The notes beneath the pieces are model-generated. The model made no database searches, was not told the origin of the DNA, and saw nothing but the letters and a program-made list of their open reading frames with translations. From Tissierellales bacterium (GTDB taxonomy: Bacteria; Bacillota; Clostridia; Tissierellales; Tissierellaceae), in NCBI GenBank assembly GCA_030146915.1, contig JASLAT010000008.1, positions 1 to 64,000 of the forward strand: a stretch of 64,000 bases of DNA, in the 5' to 3' direction. Position numbers and translations under genes: made by a program. This document shows, piece by piece, positions 33,167 to 42,484 of this stretch (positions are counted from its first letter, which is position 1; each line of letters opens with the position of its first letter).

Positions 33167-33748
33167 ATGAAAAAATTATTAATAATTTTAATTTCTTATT
33201 TAATAGGTTCTTTTTCTGCTGCATATGTTTTAGGTAAAAGTAAAAATATAGATATAAGAAATCATGGAAGTGGAAATGCTGGGTCTACTAATGTTTTAAG
33301 AGTTATGGGTAAGAAGTTTGCTTTGATTACTTTTATTCTAGACTCACTTAAAGGAGTGGTAGCTGTTTACTTAGGTTATAAAATTATGGGTACTATGGGA
33401 TCTTATATAGCAGCGGTATTTGTTGTGATTGGTCATAATTATCCTATATTTTTAAAATTTAAGGGTGGAAAAGGTGTGGCCACTTCTTTAGGTATACTAT
33501 ATGCATTACAACCTAGCTTAGGAGCTTTAGTAACTATTGTAGGTATAACAGTAATATATTTTAGTAAAATAGTTTCTTTAGGATCTATGTTGGGAGGAAT
33601 ATCGGCCCCAATTATTTTAAATATTTTTTATAAACCTAATAAATATCTTAACTTTACAATAATTATTTTAGCATTATTTATAGTTTTAAGACATAAAGAT
33701 AACATAGATAGACTGATTAAAGGCAAGGAAAATAAATTAAAATTATGA
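33167..33748 (+). CDS. plsY: Acyl-phosphate:glycerol-3-phosphate acyltransferase
   Basis: PlsY starts phospholipid synthesis by acylating glycerol-3-phosphate from acyl-phosphate. The 193-residue protein has five membrane helices and the conserved loops IRNHGSGNAGSTNVLR, FKGGKGVATSLG and a late RHKDNI. gpsA, which makes glycerol-3-phosphate, follows directly, so the two supply one pathway. Confidence 0.96.
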   Translation: MKKLLIILISYLIGSFSAAYVLGKSKNIDIRNHGSGNAGSTNVLRVMGKKFALITFILDSLKGVVAVYLGYKIMGTMGSYIAAVFVVIGHNYPIFLKFKGGKGVATSLGILYALQPSLGALVTIVGITVIYFSKIVSLGSMLGGISAPIILNIFYKPNKYLNFTIIILALFIVLRHKDNIDRLIKGKENKLKL

Positions 33749-33758
33749 GGTGATTTTT

Positions 33759-34778
33759 TTGAAAAAAAGTGTAGCTATTTTAGGAGGGGGAAGTTGGGGT
33801 ACCGCATTAGCATTAGTACTTAGTAGAAAAGATATTGAAGTGGACATTTGGCTAAGAAGTAAGGAGCAATTAGAAGATATATATAAAACAAAGACTAATA
33901 AAAAGTATCTCCCAGGAATAAGTCTCAATAATAGGATAAAATTCTCTAATAGTCCTGAGAACGTTTTAAAGAACAAAGAGTTTATTATAATATCATTGCC
34001 AGTTCCTACTATAAGAGAAAATTTGAAAAAATTCAAAGATTATATATCAGAAGATGCTATAATTGTGAATGTGTCTAAGGGAATAGAAAATGATAGTTTA
34101 AAAAGAGTTTCTGAAATTGTTGCTGAAATTCTTCCTAATAATAAGTATGCAATGTTATCGGGACCTTCTCATGCTGAAGAAGTAGCAATACAACATCCAA
34201 CAACAGTAATTGCTGCATCCAAAAGTATTGAAATTTCAAAAAAAGTACAAGATTTGTTCATGGAAAAAAATTTCAGAGTATATACAAATCAAGACCTTTT
34301 AGGGGTAGAACTAGGTGGGGCCTTAAAGAATGTAATAGCATTAGGAGCTGGAATATCTGATGGATTAGGATATGGTGATAATGCTAAAGCTGCCCTAATG
34401 ACTCGTGGAATATTTGAGATGGCCCGTCTTGGTGAGTCTATGGGAGCTAATAAATCTACATTCTTAGGACTTTCAGGTATAGGAGATTTAATAGTTACAT
34501 GTACAAGTAAACATAGTCGAAATAGAAAAGCAGGAATACTTTTAGGCCAAGGGTTAAGTCTAGAAGAAGCCATTGAAAGAACAGGCATGGTGGTTGAAGG
34601 TATAAAAACAACTAAATCTGTTTATGAGATTTCAAAAAACTATAATGTTTCAATGCCAATAACAGAGGAAATATATAAATTAGTATATATTGGTGGGGAT
34701 GTTAAAAAATCAGTTCAAGATTTAATGGCAAGAGATAAAAAAAGTGAGATGAAAAATTTATCTGAAGAATTGATATAG
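33759..34778 (+). CDS. gpsA: NAD(P)-dependent glycerol-3-phosphate dehydrogenase
   Basis: GpsA reduces dihydroxyacetone phosphate to glycerol-3-phosphate for phospholipid synthesis. The 339-residue protein starts MKKSVAILGGGSWG with the Rossmann motif GGGSWG, and has LSGPSHAEEV, the catalytic-Lys region GGALKNVIA, and GIGDLIVTCTSKHSRN. I chose TTG 33759, six bases after GAGGTGA, over GTG 33750, which overlaps that site. A terminator follows. Confidence 0.97.
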   Translation: MKKSVAILGGGSWGTALALVLSRKDIEVDIWLRSKEQLEDIYKTKTNKKYLPGISLNNRIKFSNSPENVLKNKEFIIISLPVPTIRENLKKFKDYISEDAIIVNVSKGIENDSLKRVSEIVAEILPNNKYAMLSGPSHAEEVAIQHPTTVIAASKSIEISKKVQDLFMEKNFRVYTNQDLLGVELGGALKNVIALGAGISDGLGYGDNAKAALMTRGIFEMARLGESMGANKSTFLGLSGIGDLIVTCTSKHSRNRKAGILLGQGLSLEEAIERTGMVVEGIKTTKSVYEISKNYNVSMPITEEIYKLVYIGGDVKKSVQDLMARDKKSEMKNLSEELI

Positions 34779-34801
34779 GGATCTTTAGATCCTTATATTT
34801 T
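34779..34801 (+). terminator. Rho-independent terminator after gpsA
   Basis: GGATC and GATCC enclose TTTA, followed by TTATATTTT. The remaining bases to 34915 show only A+T-rich DNA with a possible -10 TATACT near 34889. Confidence 0.65.
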
Positions 34802-34915
34802 CCATAAAGTACTCAAAGAAAAGCTTATCATAAATGATAACTCTTATTTAACCATATTATATTTTAAAAAAGCAAATATTATGATATACTTTAAGTATGT
34901 ATTGGAGGTTATAAG

Positions 34916-35290
34916 TTGAGATATATAATCAATATTTTAATTATAGCATTTTTTGTTAGTATAATAGGTTATATATTATCTGTCTTAAGAGAAAAGTATT
35001 ATCTTAAGAATAATATTATTATTGTAGATAATAAATCTTTAACCAGTGATGATTTCAAAGATATAGATATGAACCAAATGTCTTATAATGGATTATATCT
35101 TAAAACTGGAGATGAAATTAAAATAGTAACAGAAAACAACCAAACATATAAGGGTACATTACTAGGTGGAAAATTTGAAGATGGTATTTTAAAAGTTATA
35201 ACAAAAACTGATGAAATTTTAGAATTTAGAGTATCTAAAATTAATAAAGTTAAAATAATAAGGGAGTATGGTAAATTTTTCACTCAATAA
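34916..35290 (+). CDS. Unknown membrane-anchored small protein
   Basis: I do not recognise this 124-residue protein. It has one N-terminal membrane helix (about 4-24) and a C-terminal part rich in beta strands (GLYLKTGDEIKIVTENNQTYKGTLLG and following) that could be a small barrel. The start is TTG 34916 behind TTGGAGGTT. It lies 26 bases before an HlyD-like protein gene and may form a unit with it in the envelope. Confidence 0.7.
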   Translation: MRYIINILIIAFFVSIIGYILSVLREKYYLKNNIIIVDNKSLTSDDFKDIDMNQMSYNGLYLKTGDEIKIVTENNQTYKGTLLGGKFEDGILKVITKTDEILEFRVSKINKVKIIREYGKFFTQ

Positions 35291-35316
35291 AATAATGGAC
35301 TAATGTAGGTGAAGAA

Positions 35317-36594
35317 GTGAGTTTATTTAAAAAAAGAAGAATTAATACAAAATTTATTTTTAAAATTTTATTAATAATAATATTTATTTATTTACTTTTA
35401 AGAGCTTTTCCATCACCAACTGGGAGTGATTATAGAACTTTTTTACCTGAAGATACTATACATTATAATAGCTTTAAAACCAGTGGTGTTATTATTAAAG
35501 ATGAAAGAATTTACTATGCTACAGATAGAGGAGCAGTAGAAACTTTTATAGATGAGGGAGAGAGAGTAAGTTCTGGAAGTAAGGTGGCAGTGTTAACAAG
35601 ATCAGGAGACAGCGCATCTTTAGAGGAAGAGCTATCTCAGATTAACAAGTCAATATCGGACTTAAAAAGTATCCAATCTGAATCAGAAAATGGAGATGTA
35701 AGTAAGTCGGATATAGTTATAAATTTAAAAGATCAAATACAAAATGAAATTAGGGCAGGTAATTATGATAGAGTATATCTTTTAAAGGAAAAAATATTAA
35801 ATCTAAATGATGGATCTAATCATGATAAATCTAAAAGTAGGTTAGCCCAATTAGAAGAAAAAAGAAAAAAATTAAGCAAGCAAATTGATGAATCTATTAA
35901 AAACTATTATTTAGAAGATGCAGCTATAGTGAGTTATAAGATAGATGGTTTTGAAGAAAAATATCAGCCAAAAGACTATGAAAAATATAGTTACAATAGT
36001 ATAAAGGAAGATTTAAAAAAAGCTGAAGAAGATAAAACTCCTATAGCAACTGTAGACAAAGAAACTTATTCCATTGATAACCCTATATTTAAAGCTATAG
36101 ATAATTTTAAGTGGAATTTAGCTATTAAAGTAGATGACTTAAAAAAAATCAAAGATTTAGAAAATAGAAAAACACTTAAAGTTCAACTGTTAAATATAAA
36201 TGAAGAATTAGAGGGTAAAATAATAGGAATAAATAGATTTAAAGATAGTGGTGTAATAATTTTAGAGTTTAGAAGTAAATTGCATGAATTCTATAATGAA
36301 AGATTTATTGAGTTAAATGTTGTAGATTCTACAGTAAAAGGCTATAAGATTCCAAAGAGCTCTACTCTGGAAAAAGATAGTAGCTTAGGAGTTTATATCA
36401 AGGATTCTAGTAATATAGTAAGATTTAGACCTATAGTTGTTGTAGGCGAAGATGAACATAATTATTATGTAAATAAAGGTGACGAAAATGGGTATATAAA
36501 AATGGAGGGCAAAGAAGCTATAAGAAGTATAGCTTTGTTTGAAGAAATTTTTATTAATCCAAAAAAAGTTAAAGAAGGAAAGATAATGAAATAA
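35317..36594 (+). CDS. HlyD-like membrane fusion/adaptor protein
   Basis: A 425-residue protein with one N-terminal membrane helix (about 14-30), a biotinyl-lipoyl-like half motif (GAVETFIDEGERVSSGSKVAVL near 72-93), a long central coiled coil (about 100-205) and a C-terminal beta domain. This is the architecture of HlyD adaptors, but no transporter gene is adjacent. Similar proteins are found just upstream of sepF in other clostridia, so a role at the division site is possible. Start GTG 35317 behind TAGGTGAAG. Confidence 0.78.
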   Translation: MSLFKKRRINTKFIFKILLIIIFIYLLLRAFPSPTGSDYRTFLPEDTIHYNSFKTSGVIIKDERIYYATDRGAVETFIDEGERVSSGSKVAVLTRSGDSASLEEELSQINKSISDLKSIQSESENGDVSKSDIVINLKDQIQNEIRAGNYDRVYLLKEKILNLNDGSNHDKSKSRLAQLEEKRKKLSKQIDESIKNYYLEDAAIVSYKIDGFEEKYQPKDYEKYSYNSIKEDLKKAEEDKTPIATVDKETYSIDNPIFKAIDNFKWNLAIKVDDLKKIKDLENRKTLKVQLLNINEELEGKIIGINRFKDSGVIILEFRSKLHEFYNERFIELNVVDSTVKGYKIPKSSTLEKDSSLGVYIKDSSNIVRFRPIVVVGEDEHNYYVNKGDENGYIKMEGKEAIRSIALFEEIFINPKKVKEGKIMK

Positions 36595-36605
36595 GATTAA
36601 CATTT

Positions 36606-36634
36606 TTGATTCTGATGTGATTAAAGTGTATAAT
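36606..36634 (+). promoter_or_regulatory. Predicted sigma-A promoter of the sepF group
   Basis: TTGATT (36606-36611), 17 bases, perfect TATAAT (36629-36634), placed 35 bases before the sepF ATG. Confidence 0.75.
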
Positions 36635-36668
36635 AATCTTATAACTACTTTAAATAGGAGGTTTTAAA

Positions 36669-37100
36669 ATGAGTGGAGGATTTTTAGATAAGGCAAAGTA
36701 TTTCATAGGTTTGGGAGATGAGTATGAAGAGGAGTATACAGACTTTCCAGAGTATGAGGAGAAAGTTGAAGTACCAAAAAGTAAAAAGACAACTCATAAT
36801 AATGTTGTAAACTTACATACTACAAGTAGTATGAAAATTGTTGTACATGAACCATTAAACTATGAGGAAGCTCCTACAATCGTTAATGATTTAAAAGCGA
36901 GAAAGACTGTAGTTGTTAACTTAGAACAATTAGATCAAACTACTAAAAGACAAGTCTTTGATTTTATAAACGGTGGGCTATATTCTTTAGAAGGTAATAT
37001 TCAAAAAGTAACTAAGGATATATTTGTACTTGCACCGAATAGTGTAGAAATAGATGGTCTAAAAGATGAACTTAAAAATAAAGGGATATTTGCTTGGTAA
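36669..37100 (+). CDS. sepF: Cell division protein SepF
   Basis: SepF anchors FtsZ filaments to the membrane. The 143-residue protein has an N-terminal amphipathic segment (MSGGFLDKAKYFIGLG), an acidic linker, and the C-terminal SepF core with KTVVVNLEQLDQTTKRQVFDFINGG and the final NSVEI. ATG 36669 follows TAGGAGG. It heads the order sepF-yggT-ylmH-divIVA found across Firmicutes. Confidence 0.96.
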   Translation: MSGGFLDKAKYFIGLGDEYEEEYTDFPEYEEKVEVPKSKKTTHNNVVNLHTTSSMKIVVHEPLNYEEAPTIVNDLKARKTVVVNLEQLDQTTKRQVFDFINGGLYSLEGNIQKVTKDIFVLAPNSVEIDGLKDELKNKGIFAW

Positions 37101-37369
37101 TGTCAAATTTATTCTATAGAGCTATAAATATATTTTTTAGAATGATGAGATCTCTTATTATAATAAGAGTTCTCCTTTCTTATTTTAGGAGTGAGAGATC
37201 AAATTTTATATTTGAACTTATATTTAAAATTACTGAGCCTATTTTAGAGTTTTCTAGAAATATAATATATAAGATAGGTATTGATACTGGGATATTTGAT
37301 TTTTCACCTATACTTGCCTTTATTATTATGGATATTATAGAAGGTCTTATTAGGAGAGTTATATTTTAA
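37100..37369 (+). CDS. YggT-family membrane protein
   Basis: An 89-residue protein with two hydrophobic helices and the family's IRVLLSYFR and KITEPIL motifs. Its role is unknown, though location in the division cluster is conserved. ATG 37100 overlaps the sepF stop codon (TAATG), and its own stop overlaps the next ATG the same way, so translation is probably coupled. Confidence 0.88.
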   Translation: MSNLFYRAINIFFRMMRSLIIIRVLLSYFRSERSNFIFELIFKITEPILEFSRNIIYKIGIDTGIFDFSPILAFIIMDIIEGLIRRVIF

Positions 37370-38154
37370 TGAATATTGATAGAAAAAAATATTTAAGTCA
37401 TATACAAGATGAAAACTATATTGAGGATATGCGTAGGATATTAGATATTGTAGAAATAGTGATGAGAAATCACTCGGTAGAGTCAACAGATTTTTTAGAC
37501 CCATATACAAGAAGATTAGCTATATCTATTTTAAATCGATTTGATGATATTTCCTATAGTGAGCTAGGGGGCCATGAAGAGTATGAGAGAAAAGTTATAG
37601 TCATATATCCCACTTACCATTATTTATCGAAATCAGATTACTCTGTAGTAGGAATAAGACTTCATGGTGATCTAGAAGGACTAAGGCATCCAGATTATTT
37701 AGGGGCTATCTTAGGACTAGGTGTAAAAAGAGAAAAGATAGGAGATATTGTAATAAGGGATCAATTTGTTGATATAGTGGTAAAGAAGGAAATTAAAAAC
37801 TTTATATTATATAATATAAAAAAGATAGGACGAAACAATTTCAAAGCAAAAAATATTGAATTGGAAGATCTAAAATATTTGGCTCCTGAGTATAAATTAA
37901 AGACAACAACTTTATCATCTAATAGATTAGATGTATATATAGCAGCTTGTTATAACTTGTCAAGAAAAGACAGCTCTAATCTTATAAAGAGAAATAGAGT
38001 TAAGGTTAATTGGGAACCGATAGATAAACCATCCTTTGAGTTATATGCTAGTGATATGATTTCAGTAAGAGGTTATGGTCGCTCTATTTTATCGTCTATA
38101 GATGGTAAGACCAAAAAAGATAAATTAAGGGTTTCTATACATATTTTGAAATAA
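37369..38154 (+). CDS. ylmH: YlmH-family S4-domain RNA-binding protein
   Basis: A 261-residue protein with an N-terminal domain and a C-terminal S4 RNA-binding domain (about 185-245, LDVYIAACYNLSRKDSSNLIKRNRVKVN). YlmH homologues take part in ribosome rescue beside the quality-control factor RqcH, which is encoded at 40573-42342 on the other strand. The ATG overlaps the preceding stop. Confidence 0.92.
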   Translation: MNIDRKKYLSHIQDENYIEDMRRILDIVEIVMRNHSVESTDFLDPYTRRLAISILNRFDDISYSELGGHEEYERKVIVIYPTYHYLSKSDYSVVGIRLHGDLEGLRHPDYLGAILGLGVKREKIGDIVIRDQFVDIVVKKEIKNFILYNIKKIGRNNFKAKNIELEDLKYLAPEYKLKTTTLSSNRLDVYIAACYNLSRKDSSNLIKRNRVKVNWEPIDKPSFELYASDMISVRGYGRSILSSIDGKTKKDKLRVSIHILK

Positions 38155-38165
38155 TGGAGGAGACT

Positions 38166-38627
38166 ATGATAAAACCATCAGATATAGAGAGCATAGTGTT
38201 TGATAAAACTTTTATAGGTTATGTACCTGCTCAAGTAGATGAATTCTTAGAGAACTTGGCTTTAGAATATGAAGTGATTTCTAGAGAAAATAAAAATTTA
38301 ATTGAAGAAGTTAAAGTTTTAAGAAAAGAAGTAGAGAATTATAGAAATCTAGAAAACACATTAAAACAAACCTTATTAGTAGCAAAGACCACTTCAGATA
38401 ATTTAATTAAATCTGCAGAGAAAAAAGCTAATTTAATTTTGGAAGAATCTGAGGCTAAATCAAAAAGAGAGATAGAAGAAAAAATTCTAAAAATAAAAGA
38501 GATTGAAAAAGAGTATGACTATATGATATTATCTTATAATAGATTTAAAAATAGATATAAATCATTTTTAGAGTCCAGTCTTTTATCTTTAGAAGAAATA
38601 AATTTAATAGATGAAGAAAAAGAATAG
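38166..38627 (+). CDS. divIVA: DivIVA-type cell division protein
   Basis: A 153-residue protein with the DivIVA N-terminal lipid-binding segment (KPSDIESIVFDKTFIGYVPAQVDEFL) and long coiled coils. DivIVA marks negatively curved membrane at poles and septa. I chose ATG 38166 after GGAGGAG over ATG 38154, which precedes that site. A terminator follows. Confidence 0.92.
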   Translation: MIKPSDIESIVFDKTFIGYVPAQVDEFLENLALEYEVISRENKNLIEEVKVLRKEVENYRNLENTLKQTLLVAKTTSDNLIKSAEKKANLILEESEAKSKREIEEKILKIKEIEKEYDYMILSYNRFKNRYKSFLESSLLSLEEINLIDEEKE

Positions 38628-38648
38628 AGGCTTTAGGCCTCTTTTTTA
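38626..38648 (+). terminator. Rho-independent terminator after divIVA
   Basis: AGAGGC and GCCTCT enclose TTTAG, followed by six T; the stem begins in the divIVA stop codon. Confidence 0.85.
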
Positions 38649-38669
38649 TTATTCTTAAGGAGGTTATAT

Positions 38670-39116
38670 ATGTGGTTATTAGTTTTATTAATTATTGTGT
38701 TAGATCAGCTTAGTAAATTATGGGCATTTAAATATTTGAAAAATAATAATCCTATTATCATAATAAAAAGTTTTTTTGGATTAACTTATGTAGAAAATAG
38801 GGGAGCAGCTTTTGGGATTTTACAGGATAAAAAACTCTTCTTTATAATAATAACAATATCAGTTGTAGGGTTCATACTAGTTTATTTTTATAAGAATTAT
38901 AAGTTGATGTCAATATATGAAAAGATATCTCTAACAATGATATTAGGAGGAGCTATAGGAAATTTTATTGATAGAATATTACGAAGTTATGTAATTGATT
39001 TTATAAGTTTTCAATTTGGAAATTATTATTTTCCTGTTTTTAATATAGCTGATATATTTATAGTTGTAGGAACAGTCTTGCTAATTTTACTAATTTTTAT
39101 AGAGGAGTATATCTAG
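38670..39116 (+). CDS. lspA: Lipoprotein signal peptidase II
   Basis: LspA removes the signal peptide of prolipoproteins. The 148-residue protein has four membrane helices and the two catalytic aspartates in GNFIDR and FNIADIF, plus VENRGAAFGIL. ATG 38670 follows TAAGGAGGT. rluD starts 8 bases later. Confidence 0.97.
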   Translation: MWLLVLLIIVLDQLSKLWAFKYLKNNNPIIIIKSFFGLTYVENRGAAFGILQDKKLFFIIITISVVGFILVYFYKNYKLMSIYEKISLTMILGGAIGNFIDRILRSYVIDFISFQFGNYYFPVFNIADIFIVVGTVLLILLIFIEEYI

Positions 39117-39124
39117 GAGGTAAA

Positions 39125-40045
39125 ATGAAATTTATAAGTTTAAAATGTGAAGATGAAGGAGAAAGATTAGATTTATATTTATCAGAAGAAGTTGATGATT
39201 TTTCTAGAAGTAAGATACAAAAGTTAATTAAGGACAAATATATAACTGTAAATGGGAAGAGTAAAAAGCCAAGTTATAAATTAGAGTATAATGATGTTAT
39301 AGATATTATAATACCTAAAGAAGAAGAATTTAAGTTAATTAAGCAAAATTTAAACTTAGATATAATTTATGAAGATGACCATATAGCAGTTATAAATAAG
39401 CCACAAGGAATGGTTATACATCCAGCTCCAGGAAATCCAGACAATACATTAGTTAATGGGTTGCTATATCAACTAGATAAATTATCAAGTATAAATGGTG
39501 AATTTAGGCCTGGTATAGTACATAGACTTGATAAAGACACATCCGGTTTAGTAGTTATAGCAAAAGATAACTATTCCCATAAATGTCTATCTGAACAATT
39601 TAAAAATAGAACTGTCGGTAGAAAATACTTAGCTTTAACATTTGGTAATTTAAATCCATCTCTAGGATGTATAAAAAGAAATATAGGTAGAAGTCTTAAG
39701 GATAGAAAGAAAATGTCAGTATTAGATGAGGGTGGTAGGGAAGCTATTACACATTATAAAGTAGTCGAGTATTTAGAAAACTATAGTCTTGTATCTTTAA
39801 GTTTAGAAACAGGTAGGACTCATCAAATAAGGGTACATTTATCAAGTTTAAATAACCCTATAGTTGGAGATCAGTTGTATTCTCGAGGTAAAAATGAGTT
39901 CGGCCTTAAAAAGCAGTTCTTACACTCATATGAACTTTCTTTTATTCACCCTAAAAGTAAAGAAAAAGTTACATTTACAAAAGAATTACCTGACAATCTT
40001 AATAAGGTTCTAGAAATATTAAGGAGGAGATCTAATGAAAATTAA
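39125..40045 (+). CDS. rluD: RluA-family 23S rRNA pseudouridine synthase
   Basis: A 306-residue protein with an N-terminal S4 domain (about 12-75) and the RluA catalytic domain with HRLDKDTSGLVVIAK, whose aspartate attacks the uridine, and GRTHQIRVHL. It is of the RluD type by architecture and its place after lspA; the exact rRNA sites are not deducible. Its last 11 bases overlap pyrR. Confidence 0.93.
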   Translation: MKFISLKCEDEGERLDLYLSEEVDDFSRSKIQKLIKDKYITVNGKSKKPSYKLEYNDVIDIIIPKEEEFKLIKQNLNLDIIYEDDHIAVINKPQGMVIHPAPGNPDNTLVNGLLYQLDKLSSINGEFRPGIVHRLDKDTSGLVVIAKDNYSHKCLSEQFKNRTVGRKYLALTFGNLNPSLGCIKRNIGRSLKDRKKMSVLDEGGREAITHYKVVEYLENYSLVSLSLETGRTHQIRVHLSSLNNPIVGDQLYSRGKNEFGLKKQFLHSYELSFIHPKSKEKVTFTKELPDNLNKVLEILRRRSNEN

Positions 40046-40568
40046 GGCTAAAATTTTAGATGAAAAATCTATGGCTAGAGCTATAACTAGAATAGCTCAT
40101 GAAATTATTGAAAAAAATAAAGGTGTTGATAACTTAGTATTACTTGGAATTGAGACTAGGGGATATCCATTAGCAAAAAGGTTGGGAGAAAGAATTAAAG
40201 GTATAGAAGGGCAAGAAGTCAAAGTTTATCCACTAGATATAACATTATATAGAGATGACTTAACCAGTAAAAATAAGAAGAGTATTGCTAATTCGGATAT
40301 ATTGGAAGATTTAGATGGTAAAATAGTGATTTTAGTTGATGATGTAATATATACTGGAAGGTCGACAAGAGCTGCTATGGATGCTGTCTTAGATAAAGGT
40401 AGGCCTGACAGAATACAATTAGCTGCACTAATTGATAGAGGTCATAGAGAACTTCCTATTAGAGCAGATTATATAGGTAAAAATGTACCTACCTCTAGAC
40501 AAGAAAATGTTAAAGTTAGTCTTATAGAGGTTGATGGTATTGATGAAATATATATAGTAGAAAAGTAG
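40035..40568 (+). CDS. pyrR: Bifunctional pyr regulator / uracil phosphoribosyltransferase PyrR
   Basis: PyrR binds pyr mRNA leaders in response to UMP and also has phosphoribosyltransferase activity. The 177-residue protein has the PRPP-binding motif VILVDDVIYTGRSTRAA (near 97-113) and the N-terminal ETRGYPLAKRL segment. The ATG lies inside the rluD end and follows AAGGAGGAG. No pyrimidine genes or PyrR-binding loops are visible in this window, so its targets lie elsewhere. Confidence 0.95.
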   Translation: MKIKAKILDEKSMARAITRIAHEIIEKNKGVDNLVLLGIETRGYPLAKRLGERIKGIEGQEVKVYPLDITLYRDDLTSKNKKSIANSDILEDLDGKIVILVDDVIYTGRSTRAAMDAVLDKGRPDRIQLAALIDRGHRELPIRADYIGKNVPTSRQENVKVSLIEVDGIDEIYIVEK

Positions 40569-40592
40569 GAGATTACTCTCCTACTTTTTTTA
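40565..40592. terminator. Bidirectional terminator shared by pyrR and rqcH
   Basis: GTAGGAGA (40565-40572) and TCTCCTAC (40577-40584) enclose TTAC, with a T-run on the right for the plus strand and an A-run on the left for the minus strand. The stem includes the pyrR stop codon and the last codons (Val-Gly-Glu-stop) of rqcH. Confidence 0.85.
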
Positions 40593-42342
40593 TTTTATTT
40601 ATAGTTTTTATATCTGATGAAACAAATATTGTAGAAAAATCTTCATATATTACCAGGCCTGGTTTTGCTCCTTTAATTTTTTTAACATTTTTTCTTTCAG
40701 TGTAATCTATAGCTACATTATTTGAGTTTCTAGCACTACTGTAGTATCCTGCTAAGCTAGCAGCTTCTTCTAAAGTTTTATTATCTACCTCTTGTCCACC
40801 TGATTTTATTATTACATGCGAACCAGGCATTTTTTGTATGTGAAGCCAAATATCTTCTCTACTGGACTGCTTGAAGGTTAACAAATCATTTTGTCTATTA
40901 TTTTTACCAACAAAAATATCAAATCCAGTTGAAGATTTGTAGTGATGAGGTTGAGATTGTTCATTAACTTTAGTTTTTTTCTTAGGTTTTTTTAAATAAT
41001 TTTCTTTTATTAATTCGTCTTTTATTTCTTCAATATCTAAGGGATTATTAGAGTTATTTATACTAACTAAAATATTTTCCAGATAAAGAATTTCTTCTTT
41101 GGTCAAAGGTATTCCTCTTTTTAAAAGATTATAAGCATTCTTAAGTCTAGAATATTTTTTGTAATATGATTGTGCATTTGCTGCTGCTGATTTTTTGTTA
41201 TCCAAAGGTATTGAAATTTCTTCTAAATTTTCATCATAAAAATTTTCTAAATTAACGATTTTGCTACCCTTTTCAATTCTATATATATTAGCTGATATTA
41301 AATCAGCATAAATTTTGTAAATATCCCTATTTTTAGCATCTTCAAATTCAATTTTTTGTTTTTTTAGTTTATTTTTAGCTCTTTGTAAATTATTATTTAC
41401 TATTTTTTTAAGAGATTGAGCTCTTTGCCCTATTCGATCATGCAAGTCTTTTTTATAATAATAGGTATCTAAAAGATTAGAGATAGAATTATATTTTTCT
41501 TTTTGGCAACCTGTATACTGTGATATATCCATCGAATGAAAAGCTTTGATTTTTTCGTTCAATTCATCATAAATAAGGTTTGGAGTATATTTTTTTGCCT
41601 TTATTTTTCCTATTAATTCTTCGAATCTTTTATAAAGAACTTCAAGTTCATCTGAAGATAAATCTCCTAGTTCTTTATTATTATTTATATTTGATTTAAA
41701 ACATATTTCTCTTGCAATTAAGGGACTAAGACCTAAAAAATTTGTGTAGATCCATTTAAAAACTTTTATACTTTTATCAGAAGATTTAAACATAGCGTGG
41801 AAGTCTACTTTGCTAATATCTAGGGGATTTAATTTATCTTGTAGCGGGGGAAGATTATAATCTATTCCTGGAAAGATTTGCCTTACACTACTCATATCCT
41901 CAGAAACCCTAGTTATAGAATCAATAATTTTATTAGTTCCTTTGTCTATTAGAATTATATTACTATGTCTTCCCATAATCTCTACAACAATTCTCTTTTC
42001 GTTTTCAAAACCTAGTTCGTCTCGTGATTCTATGTCAATAAAAATAATTCTATCCATTAAAAACTGATCAATACTTATAATTCTAGAACCTTGTAAATGT
42101 TTTCTTAATATCATACAAAACATAGGAGGTTCTTGGGGATTTTTTTTGACCCTCTCTGTCAAGTATAGTCTCGGATTGTTGCTAGAAGCAGAAATTAATA
42201 AAATATGATTTTCTCCATTATTTCGTAAGTGTATATATAGTTCATCGGATTCAGGTTGATATATTTTATCAATTCTTCCGCCTTGAAGCTTTTCGTTTAA
42301 TTCATCCATAATAGAACGTGCTACTATTCCATCAAATGCCAT
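40573..42342 (-). CDS. rqcH: Ribosome quality-control factor RqcH (NFACT family)
   Basis: RqcH binds stalled 50S-peptidyl-tRNA and adds C-terminal alanine tails to the nascent chain. The 589-residue protein has the NFACT-N domain (about 1-180), a helix-hairpin-helix part, a long coiled coil (about 270-430) and the NFACT-R domain with REDIWLHIQKMPGSHVII near 505. Older annotation calls it fibronectin-binding protein. The ATG at 42342 follows CTAGGAGGTAAT on the minus strand. It is transcribed toward pyrR. Confidence 0.95.
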   Translation of the reverse strand: MAFDGIVARSIMDELNEKLQGGRIDKIYQPESDELYIHLRNNGENHILLISASSNNPRLYLTERVKKNPQEPPMFCMILRKHLQGSRIISIDQFLMDRIIFIDIESRDELGFENEKRIVVEIMGRHSNIILIDKGTNKIIDSITRVSEDMSSVRQIFPGIDYNLPPLQDKLNPLDISKVDFHAMFKSSDKSIKVFKWIYTNFLGLSPLIAREICFKSNINNNKELGDLSSDELEVLYKRFEELIGKIKAKKYTPNLIYDELNEKIKAFHSMDISQYTGCQKEKYNSISNLLDTYYYKKDLHDRIGQRAQSLKKIVNNNLQRAKNKLKKQKIEFEDAKNRDIYKIYADLISANIYRIEKGSKIVNLENFYDENLEEISIPLDNKKSAAANAQSYYKKYSRLKNAYNLLKRGIPLTKEEILYLENILVSINNSNNPLDIEEIKDELIKENYLKKPKKKTKVNEQSQPHHYKSSTGFDIFVGKNNRQNDLLTFKQSSREDIWLHIQKMPGSHVIIKSGGQEVDNKTLEEAASLAGYYSSARNSNNVAIDYTERKNVKKIKGAKPGLVIYEDFSTIFVSSDIKTINKIKKVGE

Positions 42343-42484
42343 AATTATTACCTCCTAGTAAATTAGCTTGATACAATATTATATCAGTAAAAGGCTATAT
42401 AAATCAAAAAAATATTAAGAAAATGCAACAAAGTATGGTAAAATAATAGTGCAGCCAATATAATATAAAGATAGAGGTGAGAAA

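Noticed and set aside
42343..42484. Regulatory RNA between rqcH and yicC
   Set aside because: Only ribosome sites and a possible TAAAAT -10 box are visible in A+T-rich DNA; no structure.
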